Assembly: GCF_900111455.1 (NCBI RefSeq)
Contig: NZ_FOIE01000008.1
Span: 1 to 64,000, forward strand
DNA length: 64,000 nucleotides
Reading direction: 5' to 3'
Source of the DNA: Geodermatophilus poikilotrophus
GTDB lineage: Bacteria; Actinomycetota; Actinomycetes; Mycobacteriales; Geodermatophilaceae
The notes under the pieces were generated by a model. The model saw nothing but the letters and a program-made list of their open reading frames with translations. It was not told where the DNA came from and did not search any database. Below are positions 16,592 to 25,699 of this stretch, in pieces. The first letter of the stretch is position 1. Each line of letters begins with the position of its first letter. The position numbers were made by a program, and so were the translations under genes.

Positions 16592-18807
16592 CTGGTGAGG
16601 ACCTCCTCGTCCCTCGGCTGCCCGCCGAGGACCTCGTCGTCGTCCGCGTCCACGGGCAGGTCGTACTGCTCCACGAAGCGGTTCAGCGCCTGGATGCAGA
16701 CGCCGTAGTACTTGAGCACCGTGCCGGGGTTGATGACCACCCGGTGGGTGAGCATGCGGCCGTAGAAGAGGCCCACGTGGAAGAGCACCGACCGCTGCTC
16801 GGCCGGGGAGAGCCGGCGCGGCATGACCTGCGTGGTCACGAAGTCGGCCAGCTCCGCGTACCGGGCCGAGCGCGCGTCGCGGTAGGTGATCTCCGGGACG
16901 CCGTCGCGGGCACCGAGGAGGACGGGGTCCTCGTCCTCGTTGAGGAACTCATAGCCGTAGGCCAGGGACTGCAGGTGCCGGGCGAAGTCGATGACCGGCC
17001 CGCGCACCTGGTTGTCGTCCGACGGGTCGATGACGAGGACGTCACGGGTCGGCAGGTCGATCAGGATGTTGTCGACGGTCAGGTCGCCGTGGATGTGCGT
17101 CGAGGGCCGGAATGTCGCCAGGTCCGCCCAGGCGGCCTCGGTGGACTGGATCCGGTGGAGCACCCGGTCGAAGTTGTCCAGCTCGACGCCGTTGACCACG
17201 ATCCGGTCGCTCTTGAGCGCCTCGGCCAGCGCCGGGTGCGACTCGGCCGCCGCGCGCACCCTCAGCACGAACCGCTCGGTGACGTAGTCGTCGCGCAGCT
17301 CGGGGTGCTGCTCGAGCCGGCCGACCTGGTAGACCCGCGAGTACATGTAGTCCCAGACCTCGGCCAGCTTGGCCGCGCCCTCGGCGAACGGGTTCTCGTG
17401 CACGTACTCGAACAGCGGCACGCTGCTCGGCCGGTACTCGATGTCTATGGCGTAGTGGTCCTCGGCGTGCTGCTCGCGCAGCACGGTGACCAGTTGCCGG
17501 TGGTCGGCGCGCTCGGCCAGCCAGTCGTGCTGGTTCTTGAGCCGGTGCGCGTACTCCGGCGGCACCATCTTCTTGACGAACAGCTCCCCCGACCCGTTGG
17601 TCGCCAACAGCGTCACCGCGTTCGAGCCGCCCTTGAAGAAGCGGACCAGGCTGACGTTGCCGTTGACCTCCAGGCGGTGCATGACCTGGCTGAGGTGCTG
17701 GCGCTGGAAGTAGGCGTCCAGGAAGTGGGTCATCGACCCGGAGATGTCCTGGTCGCGACCGAGCTTGTTGACGTAGCGGTCCGCGGGGGACAGCTCCGCG
17801 CCGGCCAGCGGGTCACTCGTCCGCCGGGCCCAGTTGACGAATATCGCCACCAGGGCGACGAGGAGCACCGGGATGTTCGCCACCACCCAGGAGGCGGCGG
17901 CGAAGAGCACCACGGTCGGCCCGCCCAGGCCGGTGCTGCTGTCGACGAACGCCCGCACGTTGTCCACGTACGTCCCCGGAGCGCCGTTGCCGATGCTCGG
18001 GCTCACCACACCGATCGGGGCCGCCGTGGCGATGACCGCCTCACGGCCGGTCAGAGCGGGGAACACCAGCGCCGCCGTCAGCCCTGCGGCCACGACGTAG
18101 CAGGTCCACGAGACCAGGGTCAGCACGCCGTAGCGGAGCAGCTGGCGGCGCTGCCGGAAGAAGCGCTGGAACCCGAAGATGACCGACCACAGCTTGAAGC
18201 GGGCGCGGTTCTCGAGGTCGTTGTTCAGCCACGCCGTCATGCGCCACGCCAGGCGCATGAGCACGGCGTTCTCCCGCACGAGGGCGGCGAACGACGCGAT
18301 GAGCACCACGGAGACGACCAGTGCCACGACCGCGGCGACCGGCACGACCCCGGAGATCGGCCCGCCGAGGACGGCGACGCAGACGAGGAAGGACACCGAG
18401 ACCAGGACGACGTCGATCAGCCGCTCCAGGACCACGGCCAGCAGCGTGTAGAGGAAGCTGATCCGCAGCGTCTTGGCCACGAGGTAGGCGCGGACCACCT
18501 CACCGACGCGCAGCGGCCACACCAGGTTGAACAGGTAGCCGATGGACAGGTGCCGGAACTGGCCGGCCAGGCTGCCGCGCCGCACGTTGTCGATCGGGAC
18601 CTTGGTGCGTGCGGCACGGAGCACGTGGCCGGTGAGCTGGACCAGGCCCGCCACCGCCAGCAGTGCCCAGCCCCAGGCGGACAGCCCGGCGGACAGCCGG
18701 GACCACAGCTCCGTCAGGGACGGCCACGTGAAGAGCGTGAAGCCGGCCAGGGAGACCAGCGCGACGACGATGAGCGCGAGGCGGCCGCGCGAGTACCGGA
18801 CGACCAT
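16588..18807 (-). CDS. Fusion of a UPF0104/LPG_synthase_TM flippase-like domain and an APH-type kinase domain
   Basis: A 739-residue two-part protein. Residues about 1-335 form a polytopic membrane domain of the YbhN/AglD/LPG_synthase_TM type (GYLFNLVWPLRVGEVVRAYL, ending in repeated membrane helices). Residues about 390-720 form a soluble aminoglycoside-phosphotransferase/choline-kinase-like domain. It has a lysine strand ELFVKKMVPPEYA, a catalytic loop HGDLTVDNIL (Asp575) and a metal-binding IDPSDDN (Asp594). The kinase residues look intact. It overlaps GT2 (GTGA) and HAD (TGATG), so the whole set is coupled. Likely role: phosphorylate a small sugar or alcohol at the membrane. The fusion is unusual in my experience. 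Confidence 0.82.
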   Translation of the reverse strand: MVVRYSRGRLALIVVALVSLAGFTLFTWPSLTELWSRLSAGLSAWGWALLAVAGLVQLTGHVLRAARTKVPIDNVRRGSLAGQFRHLSIGYLFNLVWPLRVGEVVRAYLVAKTLRISFLYTLLAVVLERLIDVVLVSVSFLVCVAVLGGPISGVVPVAAVVALVVSVVLIASFAALVRENAVLMRLAWRMTAWLNNDLENRARFKLWSVIFGFQRFFRQRRQLLRYGVLTLVSWTCYVVAAGLTAALVFPALTGREAVIATAAPIGVVSPSIGNGAPGTYVDNVRAFVDSSTGLGGPTVVLFAAASWVVANIPVLLVALVAIFVNWARRTSDPLAGAELSPADRYVNKLGRDQDISGSMTHFLDAYFQRQHLSQVMHRLEVNGNVSLVRFFKGGSNAVTLLATNGSGELFVKKMVPPEYAHRLKNQHDWLAERADHRQLVTVLREQHAEDHYAIDIEYRPSSVPLFEYVHENPFAEGAAKLAEVWDYMYSRVYQVGRLEQHPELRDDYVTERFVLRVRAAAESHPALAEALKSDRIVVNGVELDNFDRVLHRIQSTEAAWADLATFRPSTHIHGDLTVDNILIDLPTRDVLVIDPSDDNQVRGPVIDFARHLQSLAYGYEFLNEDEDPVLLGARDGVPEITYRDARSARYAELADFVTTQVMPRRLSPAEQRSVLFHVGLFYGRMLTHRVVINPGTVLKYYGVCIQALNRFVEQYDLPVDADDDEVLGGQPRDEEVLTR

Positions 18808-19445
18808 CAGAAGTGCGGCACCTCGAGGACCAGGAGGCCCGCGGCGAGGGCCGCCTGCCGACCCGTCTCGGAGTCCTCGAACGCCAGGCTCGACGCGGCG
18901 TCGGCGCCCAGCAGCTCGAGCGCGCGCAGGTAGCCCTCGGGGTCCGGCTTGCTGTGGGTCACCTGGTCACCCCACACGACGACGTCGAACAGCGCGGTGA
19001 GCCCGTGGGCCTCGAGGATCTGGTCCCCGTTCCCGGACTTCGCGGTGCTCACCAGCGCGGTGCGGTGCGTGGGCGCCACCAACCGGAGGAACGCGATCAG
19101 GGCGTCGTTGGCCGCGGTCCGGTGCAGCTCGTCGGCGTAGAGGCGGCTCTTCGCGGTCCGGATCACGTCCACGCCGGCGGGGTCGATGCCCGGCAGCAGG
19201 TCCGGGATGAAGTCACGGGAGTCCCGGCCCCAGGTGGACGCGAACTGCTGCGGCGTCAACTCGTGCCCCGACTCGGCGAAGGCGTTGCGGTAGGCGAGGT
19301 AGTTGGCCTCCCTGGTGTCGACCAGGGTGCCATCGAGGTCGAAGAGCAGGGCCTGCACCGACCCGCCCGGTCGTGCCATGTCGTACCGCTCCCCCACCTC
19401 GGTGACGCCGCGTCCACCGGCCGCCGGCACACTCTGCTCCTGCAT
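18807..19445 (-). CDS. HAD-superfamily phosphatase (beta-phosphoglucomutase-like subgroup)
   Basis: A 212-residue HAD hydrolase with motif I FDLDGTLVDT (Asp36 nucleophile, Asp38 acid), a helical cap, motif II LVSTAKSG, the motif III lysine in THSKPDPEGY and motif IV FEDSETG. It is followed by TGATG coupling to the fusion kinase. In sugar activation pathways such as the HddA-GmhB-HddC set, a HAD enzyme removes one phosphate between kinase and nucleotidyltransferase steps; the operon has all three types. An internal ATG at 19379 (Met23), preceded by GGGGGAGCGG, is an alternative start that would drop a poorly conserved leader. Confidence 0.86.
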   Translation of the reverse strand: MQEQSVPAAGGRGVTEVGERYDMARPGGSVQALLFDLDGTLVDTREANYLAYRNAFAESGHELTPQQFASTWGRDSRDFIPDLLPGIDPAGVDVIRTAKSRLYADELHRTAANDALIAFLRLVAPTHRTALVSTAKSGNGDQILEAHGLTALFDVVVWGDQVTHSKPDPEGYLRALELLGADAASSLAFEDSETGRQAALAAGLLVLEVPHF

Positions 19446-19446
19446 G

Positions 19447-19893
19447 TCAGGCCCCCGCCGTGTCGTGGGCGGGCGCCGGGTCCCGGTCCCTGGCCGGCCC
19501 GGACGCGCCTCGCCGGTGCAGCAGCAACCGGCTCGCCACGAAGTTGGCCGCGAAGGACGGGGGCAACGACACCAACTTACAGACGAAGGGAGCCCACCCC
19601 GTCTGCGCGTGGAGCACCTCGATGAACCCCGAGAAGAGCGCGATCGACACCACGTACCAGCCCACGAAGAGCAGGAAGCCGGTGCGCGAGCGCTCCGCCG
19701 CGAAGGTGTGCTTGGTGACGAAGAAGTAGACCACCACGACCGCGCAGCCGGCGCTGACCACGTTGGCGAGCCACGGTGCCGCGCCCAACCGGACCCCCAG
19801 GGCGAACACGAGGAGGTCGGCGGTGAGGCCCAGCCCCGAGCCGAGCACGAAGCTGAGGACCTGGCGGACCAGGCGCCGGGTGCGGCCGCTCAC
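19447..19893 (-). CDS. GtrA-family membrane protein
   Basis: A 148-residue protein with four membrane helices and the GtrA layout: FVLGSGLGLTADLLVFAL, ANVVSAGCAVVVVYFFVTKHTF, GWYVVSIALFSG, and FAANFVASRLLLHR. GtrA proteins are thought to flip or assist transfer of polyprenyl-phosphate sugars. GTG 19893 overlaps the upstream YfhO-like stop (GTGA), and its own stop is 1 bp from the HAD start. The C-terminal tail is hydrophilic and Pro/Ala-rich. A second GtrA gene is at 35667-36158. Confidence 0.86.
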   Translation of the reverse strand: MSGRTRRLVRQVLSFVLGSGLGLTADLLVFALGVRLGAAPWLANVVSAGCAVVVVYFFVTKHTFAAERSRTGFLLFVGWYVVSIALFSGFIEVLHAQTGWAPFVCKLVSLPPSFAANFVASRLLLHRRGASGPARDRDPAPAHDTAGA

Positions 19894-22184
19894 CGGCCCG
19901 CCCGCCGGCGCAGGACCAGACCGCCCACCGCGGCCAGGACCATGACCGCCGTCCCGGCGACGGTCGCAGGCACGACCGCCCGGGCGCTCGCCGGCGCGTA
20001 GGACAGCTCCAGCCGGGCCTCCTCGAGCCCCGCCGGCAGCTCGACGGCGAGCACGGCTCCCTCGACGCTGCTGACGGGCAGCGGCCGGCCGTCGACGGTG
20101 GCGGTCATCCCCGGGTAGTACGGGATGCGGGTGGTCAGGGAGCTGGCCTCCTCGCCGGTGGAGACGGTGTAGGCGTCCATCGGCCGGTCCACGCGGGCGA
20201 GCCCGGAGCTCCACTCCTCCGGCGAGACGGTGACCCCGTCGACCGCGGTGACCCGGCCCGGCAGGTCGTCGTCCCGGCGGTACTCGGTCCACGGGTCCTC
20301 CGCGCCGACCTCACGCCAGGTCTGGTCGAAGTGCTCCCGGATCTCCTCCGGCGCGTTGTCCGACAGCAGGACGACGTCGGAGGACAACAGGTCGATCCAC
20401 GGCACGTCGGTGTCCCCCGCAGGAGCGAGCAGCTGGGCCGGCTCGGAGCAGGTGGCGCCCTGGTAGGTGCGGCACCAACGCTCGTTGAGGTCCTCGTGCC
20501 AGACGGCGAGCGCCCCGAACCCCGGCCGGAAGCCGGCCGGCAGGTTGGCGTTCCCGACCAGGACCCCCGACGACCAGCCCCAGTCGGGGTCGACGGCGAA
20601 GGTGACGACCGTGGCTGCCGCGTCGGTCGCGACCGACCGGGCCTCGTAGTCGTCGGTCGACGTGCCGACCCAGTAGGCGTTGGTCAGGGCGCGGAAGGGT
20701 TGCCCACCGCTGGCGGTGCCCTCCACGGCGTCGACGCGCTCCTGGACCGCGGCCATCATGTGCAGGCTCACCACCGGACCAAGGGTCACGGCGAGCGCGA
20801 CGGCCACACCGGAGAGCCGGTGGGCCCGGGAGGACCCGCGAGCCCGCAGGTGGACGAGGAGCACCGCGAGGCCGGCGGCCGTGAGCACCGCGGCCAGCAC
20901 GTGCCACTTGTAGAAGACCGGCGCCCGGAAGAGCGCCAGCACGAACTGGGCGAGCACGATGCCCAGCGCCACCTGCACGCGGCCCCTCGTCAGGCGGGGG
21001 GCCGCGGAGAGCGCGATCAGCACCAGCGCGGGCAGGAAGACCTCGGCGACGACGACGTAGCGCAGCGGGTAGCGGAACACCGCGACGACGGTCGGCAGCT
21101 GGGTCGCGACGACGGCGCTGAGGTAGACCAGCCCCGCCGGCACCACGCCCGGCACCCGGAGTGCGCGGCGCCAGTCGACGAGGGCGACCGCCGGGAGGGC
21201 GAGCAGCATCGTCGCCATGGCGGGGACCAGCCCGATGTTGCCGCTCCAGAAGTTGGTCTGACCCATGAGCGTGGGGCCACCGAGGACGACGTCGGCGAGG
21301 TTGGCCACGGCGAAACCGACGTTGCCGATGAGCGCGTCGCCCTCGGGACGGCCCATGACGCCGGAGAGCTCGACCGTGGCGAGCAGCGTGGGCACGGCGA
21401 CCACGCAGCCCCCGACCGCCGAGACCAGTCGAAGCACCAGGGCACCGTCGACGACGTCGCGCCAGGTCCCTGCTCGCAGGCGGCGCTCGACCAGGTGCCC
21501 GACCACGAGGACGACCACGAAGAACAGGACATAGGGGTTGCCGGAGGTCAGCAGCGCCCAGCTGGCGACGCCCACGGCCAGGATGCCGAGGCTGCCCCGG
21601 CCGGTCAGCCCGAACCAGAACCAGGGCAGCCAGGCCACGCTCCACAGCAGCGGCCACCAGGAACTGCCGTACCAGAGGAAGAAGCCGCTGGACGCCGTCC
21701 CGACCGCCCCGGCCACCGCGAGCACCACGGGGACGCGGTGGCTCATGAGCACGGTCAGTGAGCCGAGTCCCAGCAGGGTGACGGAGACCGCCCCGTAGAC
21801 GAAGGAGACGAGCAGCAGGTCGTCGGTCCTCGCCGCCAGACCCTGCAGGAGCCAGTGCAGCGGGTCCAGGGCTCCGTACTGCATGTCGACGAGGAAGTTC
21901 CCTGCCATGCCCTGCTCGGGGTCCATCAGCGGGGGCACGCCGCCCTCGGCGTTGCGCCCGAGCCACCACATCATCGGCAGGAACTGGGCCAGCGAGTCGT
22001 CGTAGTAGAAGAACCGGGGTGCGACCCGGCCCAGGGCGGCCAGCACCAGCCCCTGCAGGACGAGGTAACCGGCGAGGGCCGCGAGCACCCGTCGCACTCC
22101 CTCGCGACGTCGCCGAACGGGGACCTCGGCAGGGCGCTCCGCCGTCGGGGCGTCGTTGTGCTCGGCGAGCGGCGTGTCCAGCAC
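19890..22184 (-). CDS. YfhO-family / GT-C-like polytopic membrane protein (paralogue 2)
   Basis: A 764-residue paralogue of the protein at 9579-11939 with the same plan: cytoplasmic tail, FFYYDDSLAQFLPMMWW in the first outer loop (acidic DD pair), then DPEQGMAGNFLVDMQYG, about 12 membrane segments, a large outer domain with DVPWIDLLSSDVVLL, and a last membrane segment with basic tail. I start at GTG 22184 because AGGGAGAGG lies 9 nt upstream; an in-frame GTG at 22259 lacks a ribosome site. It heads the operon that ends with the SGNH lipoprotein. Probable role is transfer of a polyprenyl-linked sugar outside the membrane; the substrate is unknown. Confidence 0.78.
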   Translation of the reverse strand: MLDTPLAEHNDAPTAERPAEVPVRRRREGVRRVLAALAGYLVLQGLVLAALGRVAPRFFYYDDSLAQFLPMMWWLGRNAEGGVPPLMDPEQGMAGNFLVDMQYGALDPLHWLLQGLAARTDDLLLVSFVYGAVSVTLLGLGSLTVLMSHRVPVVLAVAGAVGTASSGFFLWYGSSWWPLLWSVAWLPWFWFGLTGRGSLGILAVGVASWALLTSGNPYVLFFVVVLVVGHLVERRLRAGTWRDVVDGALVLRLVSAVGGCVVAVPTLLATVELSGVMGRPEGDALIGNVGFAVANLADVVLGGPTLMGQTNFWSGNIGLVPAMATMLLALPAVALVDWRRALRVPGVVPAGLVYLSAVVATQLPTVVAVFRYPLRYVVVAEVFLPALVLIALSAAPRLTRGRVQVALGIVLAQFVLALFRAPVFYKWHVLAAVLTAAGLAVLLVHLRARGSSRAHRLSGVAVALAVTLGPVVSLHMMAAVQERVDAVEGTASGGQPFRALTNAYWVGTSTDDYEARSVATDAAATVVTFAVDPDWGWSSGVLVGNANLPAGFRPGFGALAVWHEDLNERWCRTYQGATCSEPAQLLAPAGDTDVPWIDLLSSDVVLLSDNAPEEIREHFDQTWREVGAEDPWTEYRRDDDLPGRVTAVDGVTVSPEEWSSGLARVDRPMDAYTVSTGEEASSLTTRIPYYPGMTATVDGRPLPVSSVEGAVLAVELPAGLEEARLELSYAPASARAVVPATVAGTAVMVLAAVGGLVLRRRAGR

Positions 22185-22486
22185 GTCCTGCGACCTCTCC
22201 CTAGATGGGCCGCCGCCGCGCGCCCGCGGTCCCACCGGACCCCAGGTGAGCGACGACACCCACGTTCTGAGCCGTCCGCCGTCCGGGCCTCCCAGGACCG
22301 ACGGACGCCAGTCGACGGGATGCGCGGCTCGTCTGCGGAGAGCCTCACCAGGCCCCGGCCGGTGACGCCGTCACCGGCCACGACCCTCGACTGCCACGGG
22401 GGCGCGTGCGCGACCTCCCGACGCAAACTGTAACGGCAATCGGACCGGCGAGGGCGCTTCCTGGGCGGCCCTGCCACCCTTGCCCC
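22185..22486. other. Divergent intergenic region between the glycan operon and the TIGR03089 gene
   Basis: About 300 bp with no convincing gene. The segment near 22421-22440 is relatively A/T-rich. On the minus strand it contains TACAGT (22427-22432), a possible -10 for the glycan operon that would leave a long leader of about 240 nt. No clear ribosome site precedes GTG 22487, so the TIGR03089 mRNA may be leaderless. Confidence 0.35.
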
Positions 22487-23290
22487 GTGAGCCACACCGA
22501 CCCCAGCACGCCTGCCGACCTGCTCGCCGCGACGCTGCGACGCGCCCCGGCCGCACCGCTGCTGACCTCCTACGACGACCTCGGTGGCGGTCGGGTGGAG
22601 CTGTCGGCGACCACGCTGGCGAACTGGGTGGCCAAGACCGCCAACCTGCTGCAGGACGAGTTCGACGTCACCGCCGGCAGTACGGTCGCCGTCGCCCTGC
22701 CGGTGCACTGGCAGACCGCGGCGGTGCTGCTGGGGGTGTGGAGCTGCGGGGCGACGGTCCTGGACACCGCGGCCGAGGACGACGGCCGGCTCGACGACGC
22801 CGACGTCGTCTTGGCCGCGCAGGACCGGCTCCCGCCGCTCGAGGAGCAGGGGGTGCCCGAGCTGCTCGGCCTCTCCCTGCACCCGCTCGGGATGGGCATG
22901 ACCGGGTACGCCGGCCCGGCCCGCGACTTCGCCCTCGAGGTCCGCGGGCACGGCGACGTCTTCACCCCCTGGCAGGGGCCCGACCCCGCCACCCCCGGTC
23001 TGCTGCTCGGGGGGCTGGAGCTGACCCTCGGCGGTCTGGTCGACACCGCGCGCGAGCTGGCCGGGCGGCTGGGCCTGGCCGAGGGCGACCGGGTGCTGGT
23101 CGACGACCGCACCGCGGCCGAGGCGGGGCCGGTCGCGTGGCTGCTCGCCCCGCTGGCCGCCGGTGCCTCGATCGTGCTGGTCCGCTCCCCCGACCCCTCG
23201 CTGCTGCCCGGCCGCGCCTCCGCCGAGAAGGTCACCGCTACGCTCGGCCGGACGATCGACGGCATCCGCGAGCTGGGCCGTCCTGCCTGA
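22487..23290 (+). CDS. TIGR03089 family protein (AMP-binding-like N-terminal fold)
   Basis: A 267-residue actinobacterial protein related to the N-terminal part of AMP-dependent ligases but too short to hold the whole enzyme. Visible are the opening TPADLLAATLRRAP, LTSYDD, ELSATTLANWVAKTANLLQ, and GVWSCGATVLDT, the usual order in this family. There is no P-loop-like STGTPK motif. Function is not known. Its place downstream of the LCP gene matches Rv3268 next to Rv3267, but here 16 kb of glycan genes separate them. GTG 22487 has no good ribosome site. I am confident of the family, not of any activity. Confidence 0.8.
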   Translation: MSHTDPSTPADLLAATLRRAPAAPLLTSYDDLGGGRVELSATTLANWVAKTANLLQDEFDVTAGSTVAVALPVHWQTAAVLLGVWSCGATVLDTAAEDDGRLDDADVVLAAQDRLPPLEEQGVPELLGLSLHPLGMGMTGYAGPARDFALEVRGHGDVFTPWQGPDPATPGLLLGGLELTLGGLVDTARELAGRLGLAEGDRVLVDDRTAAEAGPVAWLLAPLAAGASIVLVRSPDPSLLPGRASAEKVTATLGRTIDGIRELGRPA

Positions 23291-23331
23291 CGCAGCTCCC
23301 CAGCCGCCCGGACGGACGGACGGTGTTCGGC

Positions 23332-24141
23332 ATGGACAAGGTGGTCGGCAGCGCCGCTGAGGCGGTCGCGGACATCGGGGACGGCGCGGTGCTCGCCGTC
23401 GGCGGTTTCGGGTTGTGCGGGGTGCCCATCAAGCTGATCGACGCGCTGCTGGAGCAGGGGGCGTCGGGGCTGACGACGATCAGCAACAACTGCGGCGTCG
23501 ACGACCAGGCGCTGGGCGTGCTGCTCTACGCCGGGCGGATCACCCGGACGATCAGCTCCTTCGTGGGCGGCAACAAGGAGCTGGCCCGGCTGTACCTGTC
23601 CGGGCAGCTGTCGGTGGAGCTGACCCCGCAGGGCACGCTGGCCGAGCGGCTGCGCGCCGGGGGCACCGGCATCCCGGCCTTCTACACCCCCACCGGGGTC
23701 GGCACGATGGTCGCCGACGGCGGCATCCCGGTGCACTACGACGCCGACGGCAACGTCGTGGAGACCTCCCGGCCCAAGGAGATCCGCGAGTTCGACGGCC
23801 GGCAGTACGTGCTGGAGACCGCGCTGACCGCCGACTTCGGGCTGGTCCGCGCCGCGGTCGGCGACCGGCACGGCAACCTGGTGTTCCACGAGTCCGCGCG
23901 CAACTTCAACCCGCTCGCCGGCATGGCCGGGCGGATCACCATCGCCGAGGTCGAGGAACTCGTCGAGCCCGGCGACATCACGCCCGAGGACGTGCACCTG
24001 CCCGGGGTCTTCGTCAACCGGGTGGTCGTCGTCGGCCCGGAGGGCAAGGGGATCGAGAACCGCACCACCCGCCCGCGCACCGACCGCTCCGCCGCACCGG
24101 CCGCCGCCGGCGACGAGGCCACCGAAGGGGACGCCCGATGA
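23332..24141 (+). CDS. scoA: 3-oxoacid (succinyl-CoA) CoA-transferase subunit A
   Basis: The A subunit of a heteromeric SCOT-type transferase, which exchanges CoA between succinyl-CoA and acetoacetate in ketone-body/3-oxoacid use. The 269-residue protein shows the CoA-binding GGFGLCGVP and ISNNCGVDD, then [18 protein letters not shown] and [13 protein letters not shown], all typical of ScoA. The C-terminal tail ([10 protein letters not shown]) is disordered. ATG 23332 is chosen; GTG 23323, three codons earlier, is possible. Its stop overlaps scoB as ATGA. Confidence 0.93.
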   Translation: MDKVVGSAAEAVADIGDGAVLAVGGFGLCGVPIKLIDALLEQGASGLTTISNNCGVDDQALGVLLYAGRITRTISSFVGGNKELARLYLSGQLSVELTPQGTLAERLRAGGTGIPAFYTPTGVGTMVADGGIPVHYDADGNVVETSRPKEIREFDGRQYVLETALTADFGLVRAAVGDRHGNLVFHESARNFNPLAGMAGRITIAEVEELVEPGDITPEDVHLPGVFVNRVVVVGPEGKGIENRTTRPRTDRSAAPAAAGDEATEGDAR

Positions 24142-24806
24142 GCCTGACCCGCGACCAGCTCGCCGCCCGGGTCGCCCTCGAGCTCGAGGACGGCCAGTAC
24201 GTCAACCTCGGCATCGGGATGCCGACCCTGGTGCCCAACTTCGTCCCCGACGACGTGCACGTGGTGCTGCACTCGGAGAACGGCATCCTCGGCGTGGGCC
24301 CCTACCCCTTCGAGGGCGAGGAGGACCCGGACCTGATCAACGCCGGCAAGGAGACCGTGACGATCCTGCCCGGCGCCTCCTTCTTCGACTCGTCGCTGAG
24401 CTTCGGCATGATCCGCGGTCAGCACCTCGACGTGGCGGTGCTCGGCGCCATGCAGGTCAACCCGCGCGGGGACCTGGCCAACTGGCTGATCCCGGGCAAG
24501 ATGGTCAACGGCATGGGCGGGGCGATGGACCTCGTCCACGGCGCCCGCAAGGTGATCATCATGATGGAGCACGTCGCCCGCGACGGGTCGCCGAAGCTGG
24601 TCGAGGAGTGCACCCTGCCGCTCACCGGCAAGGCCTGCGTGGACCGGGTCGTCACCGACCTCGCCGTCGTCGACGTCACCTCCGACGGCTTCCTCCTCCG
24701 CGAGACCGCCCCCGGCGTGACCGTGGACGAGGTCCAGGCCGCCACCGGCGCGCCGCTCACCGTTGCCGACGACGTCCGCGAGATGCCGCTCCCGGCTGCT
24801 GTGTGA
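24138..24806 (+). CDS. scoB: 3-oxoacid (succinyl-CoA) CoA-transferase subunit B
   Basis: The B subunit, 222 residues, carrying the catalytic glutamate (Glu47 in [11 protein letters not shown]) that forms the glutamyl-CoA intermediate. Other family blocks are [35 protein letters not shown] and [19 protein letters not shown]. It is coupled to scoA by ATGA. A dehydrogenase and a CitE-like lyase nearby suggest a general acyl-CoA degradation setting. Confidence 0.95.
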   Translation: MSLTRDQLAARVALELEDGQYVNLGIGMPTLVPNFVPDDVHVVLHSENGILGVGPYPFEGEEDPDLINAGKETVTILPGASFFDSSLSFGMIRGQHLDVAVLGAMQVNPRGDLANWLIPGKMVNGMGGAMDLVHGARKVIIMMEHVARDGSPKLVEECTLPLTGKACVDRVVTDLAVVDVTSDGFLLRETAPGVTVDEVQAATGAPLTVADDVREMPLPAAV

Positions 24807-24876
24807 CCGAGCCGGCGAGGTCACCCGGGGACGGAGCGGGTCCCGTCCCGGGGTCGAGCGCCGGCCAGGCGGTGCC

Positions 24877-25698
24877 GTGACGTTCTCGGTCGTGGCCCGG
24901 GACCCGGCGACGGGCGACCTGGGGATCGCGGTGTCCTCGTGCATCCTCGCCGTCGGCCGGGCGGTCCCCAACGCCCGGCCGGGGGTCGGGGTGGTCGCCG
25001 TCCAGGCGCGCAGCCGGCGCGGGCTCGGCCAGTCGCTGCTGGCCGGGCTCGCCGACGGTGCCGACCCCGCCGACCTGGTCCGGGCGGCAGCGCACGCCGC
25101 CGAGGACGTCGACCGGCAGATCGCCGTCCTCGACGCCGCCGGTCGGGTGGCCGCCGACACCGGGCGCGGCTCGTTCCCGGTCAGCGGTCACCAGCTCGGC
25201 GACCAGCTGAGCGTGCAGGGCAACATGCTCGCCTCGCCGGAGGTGCTGCCGGCGATGGTGCAGGCCTTCACCGCCGCCCGCGGCGACCTCCCCGACCGGT
25301 TGCTGGCCGCGCTGACCGCCGGCCAGGACGCCGGCGGCGACGTCCGCGGCCGGCAGTCCGCCGCGCTGCTGGTGGTCAGCGGCACGCCGGCCACCGACGA
25401 GGACGACGGCGTGCGGATGGACCTGCGGGTCGACGACTCCGGCGACCCGGTTGCGCAGCTGCGGATGCTGCGCAACCTGCAGCGCGCCTACGACGAGCGC
25501 GACTACGAGGTCCTCGCGCTGTTCGCCCCCGAGGGTGCCCGCGACCTCTACGCCGCGCTGGCCGCCTCCCAGCGGGGCGACCGGGACGCGGCGCGGGCCG
25601 CGCTGGAGTCGATGCGGGCCCGGCCCGGCTGGTCGGCGTGGTTGGCCGCGATGGCCGGCGACGCGCGGCTGGCCGGGGTCTCCCGCCTGCTGGAGTGA
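24877..25698 (+). CDS. DUF1028 family protein (Ntn-hydrolase-like)
   Basis: A 273-residue protein starting TFSVVARDPATGDLGIAVSS, the hallmark opening of DUF1028, with conserved GNMLASPEV and RGRQSAALLV. The family has an Ntn-hydrolase-like fold, which often uses a Thr/Ser/Cys after processing; here Thr2 after the GTG start could be that residue. The C-terminal part (about 200-273) is a putative peptidoglycan-binding or helical add-on seen in longer members. It lies 70 bp after scoB on the same strand and ends at a strong hairpin. Substrate unknown. Confidence 0.85.
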   Translation: MTFSVVARDPATGDLGIAVSSCILAVGRAVPNARPGVGVVAVQARSRRGLGQSLLAGLADGADPADLVRAAAHAAEDVDRQIAVLDAAGRVAADTGRGSFPVSGHQLGDQLSVQGNMLASPEVLPAMVQAFTAARGDLPDRLLAALTAGQDAGGDVRGRQSAALLVVSGTPATDEDDGVRMDLRVDDSGDPVAQLRMLRNLQRAYDERDYEVLALFAPEGARDLYAALAASQRGDRDAARAALESMRARPGWSAWLAAMAGDARLAGVSRLLE

Positions 25699-25699
25699 C

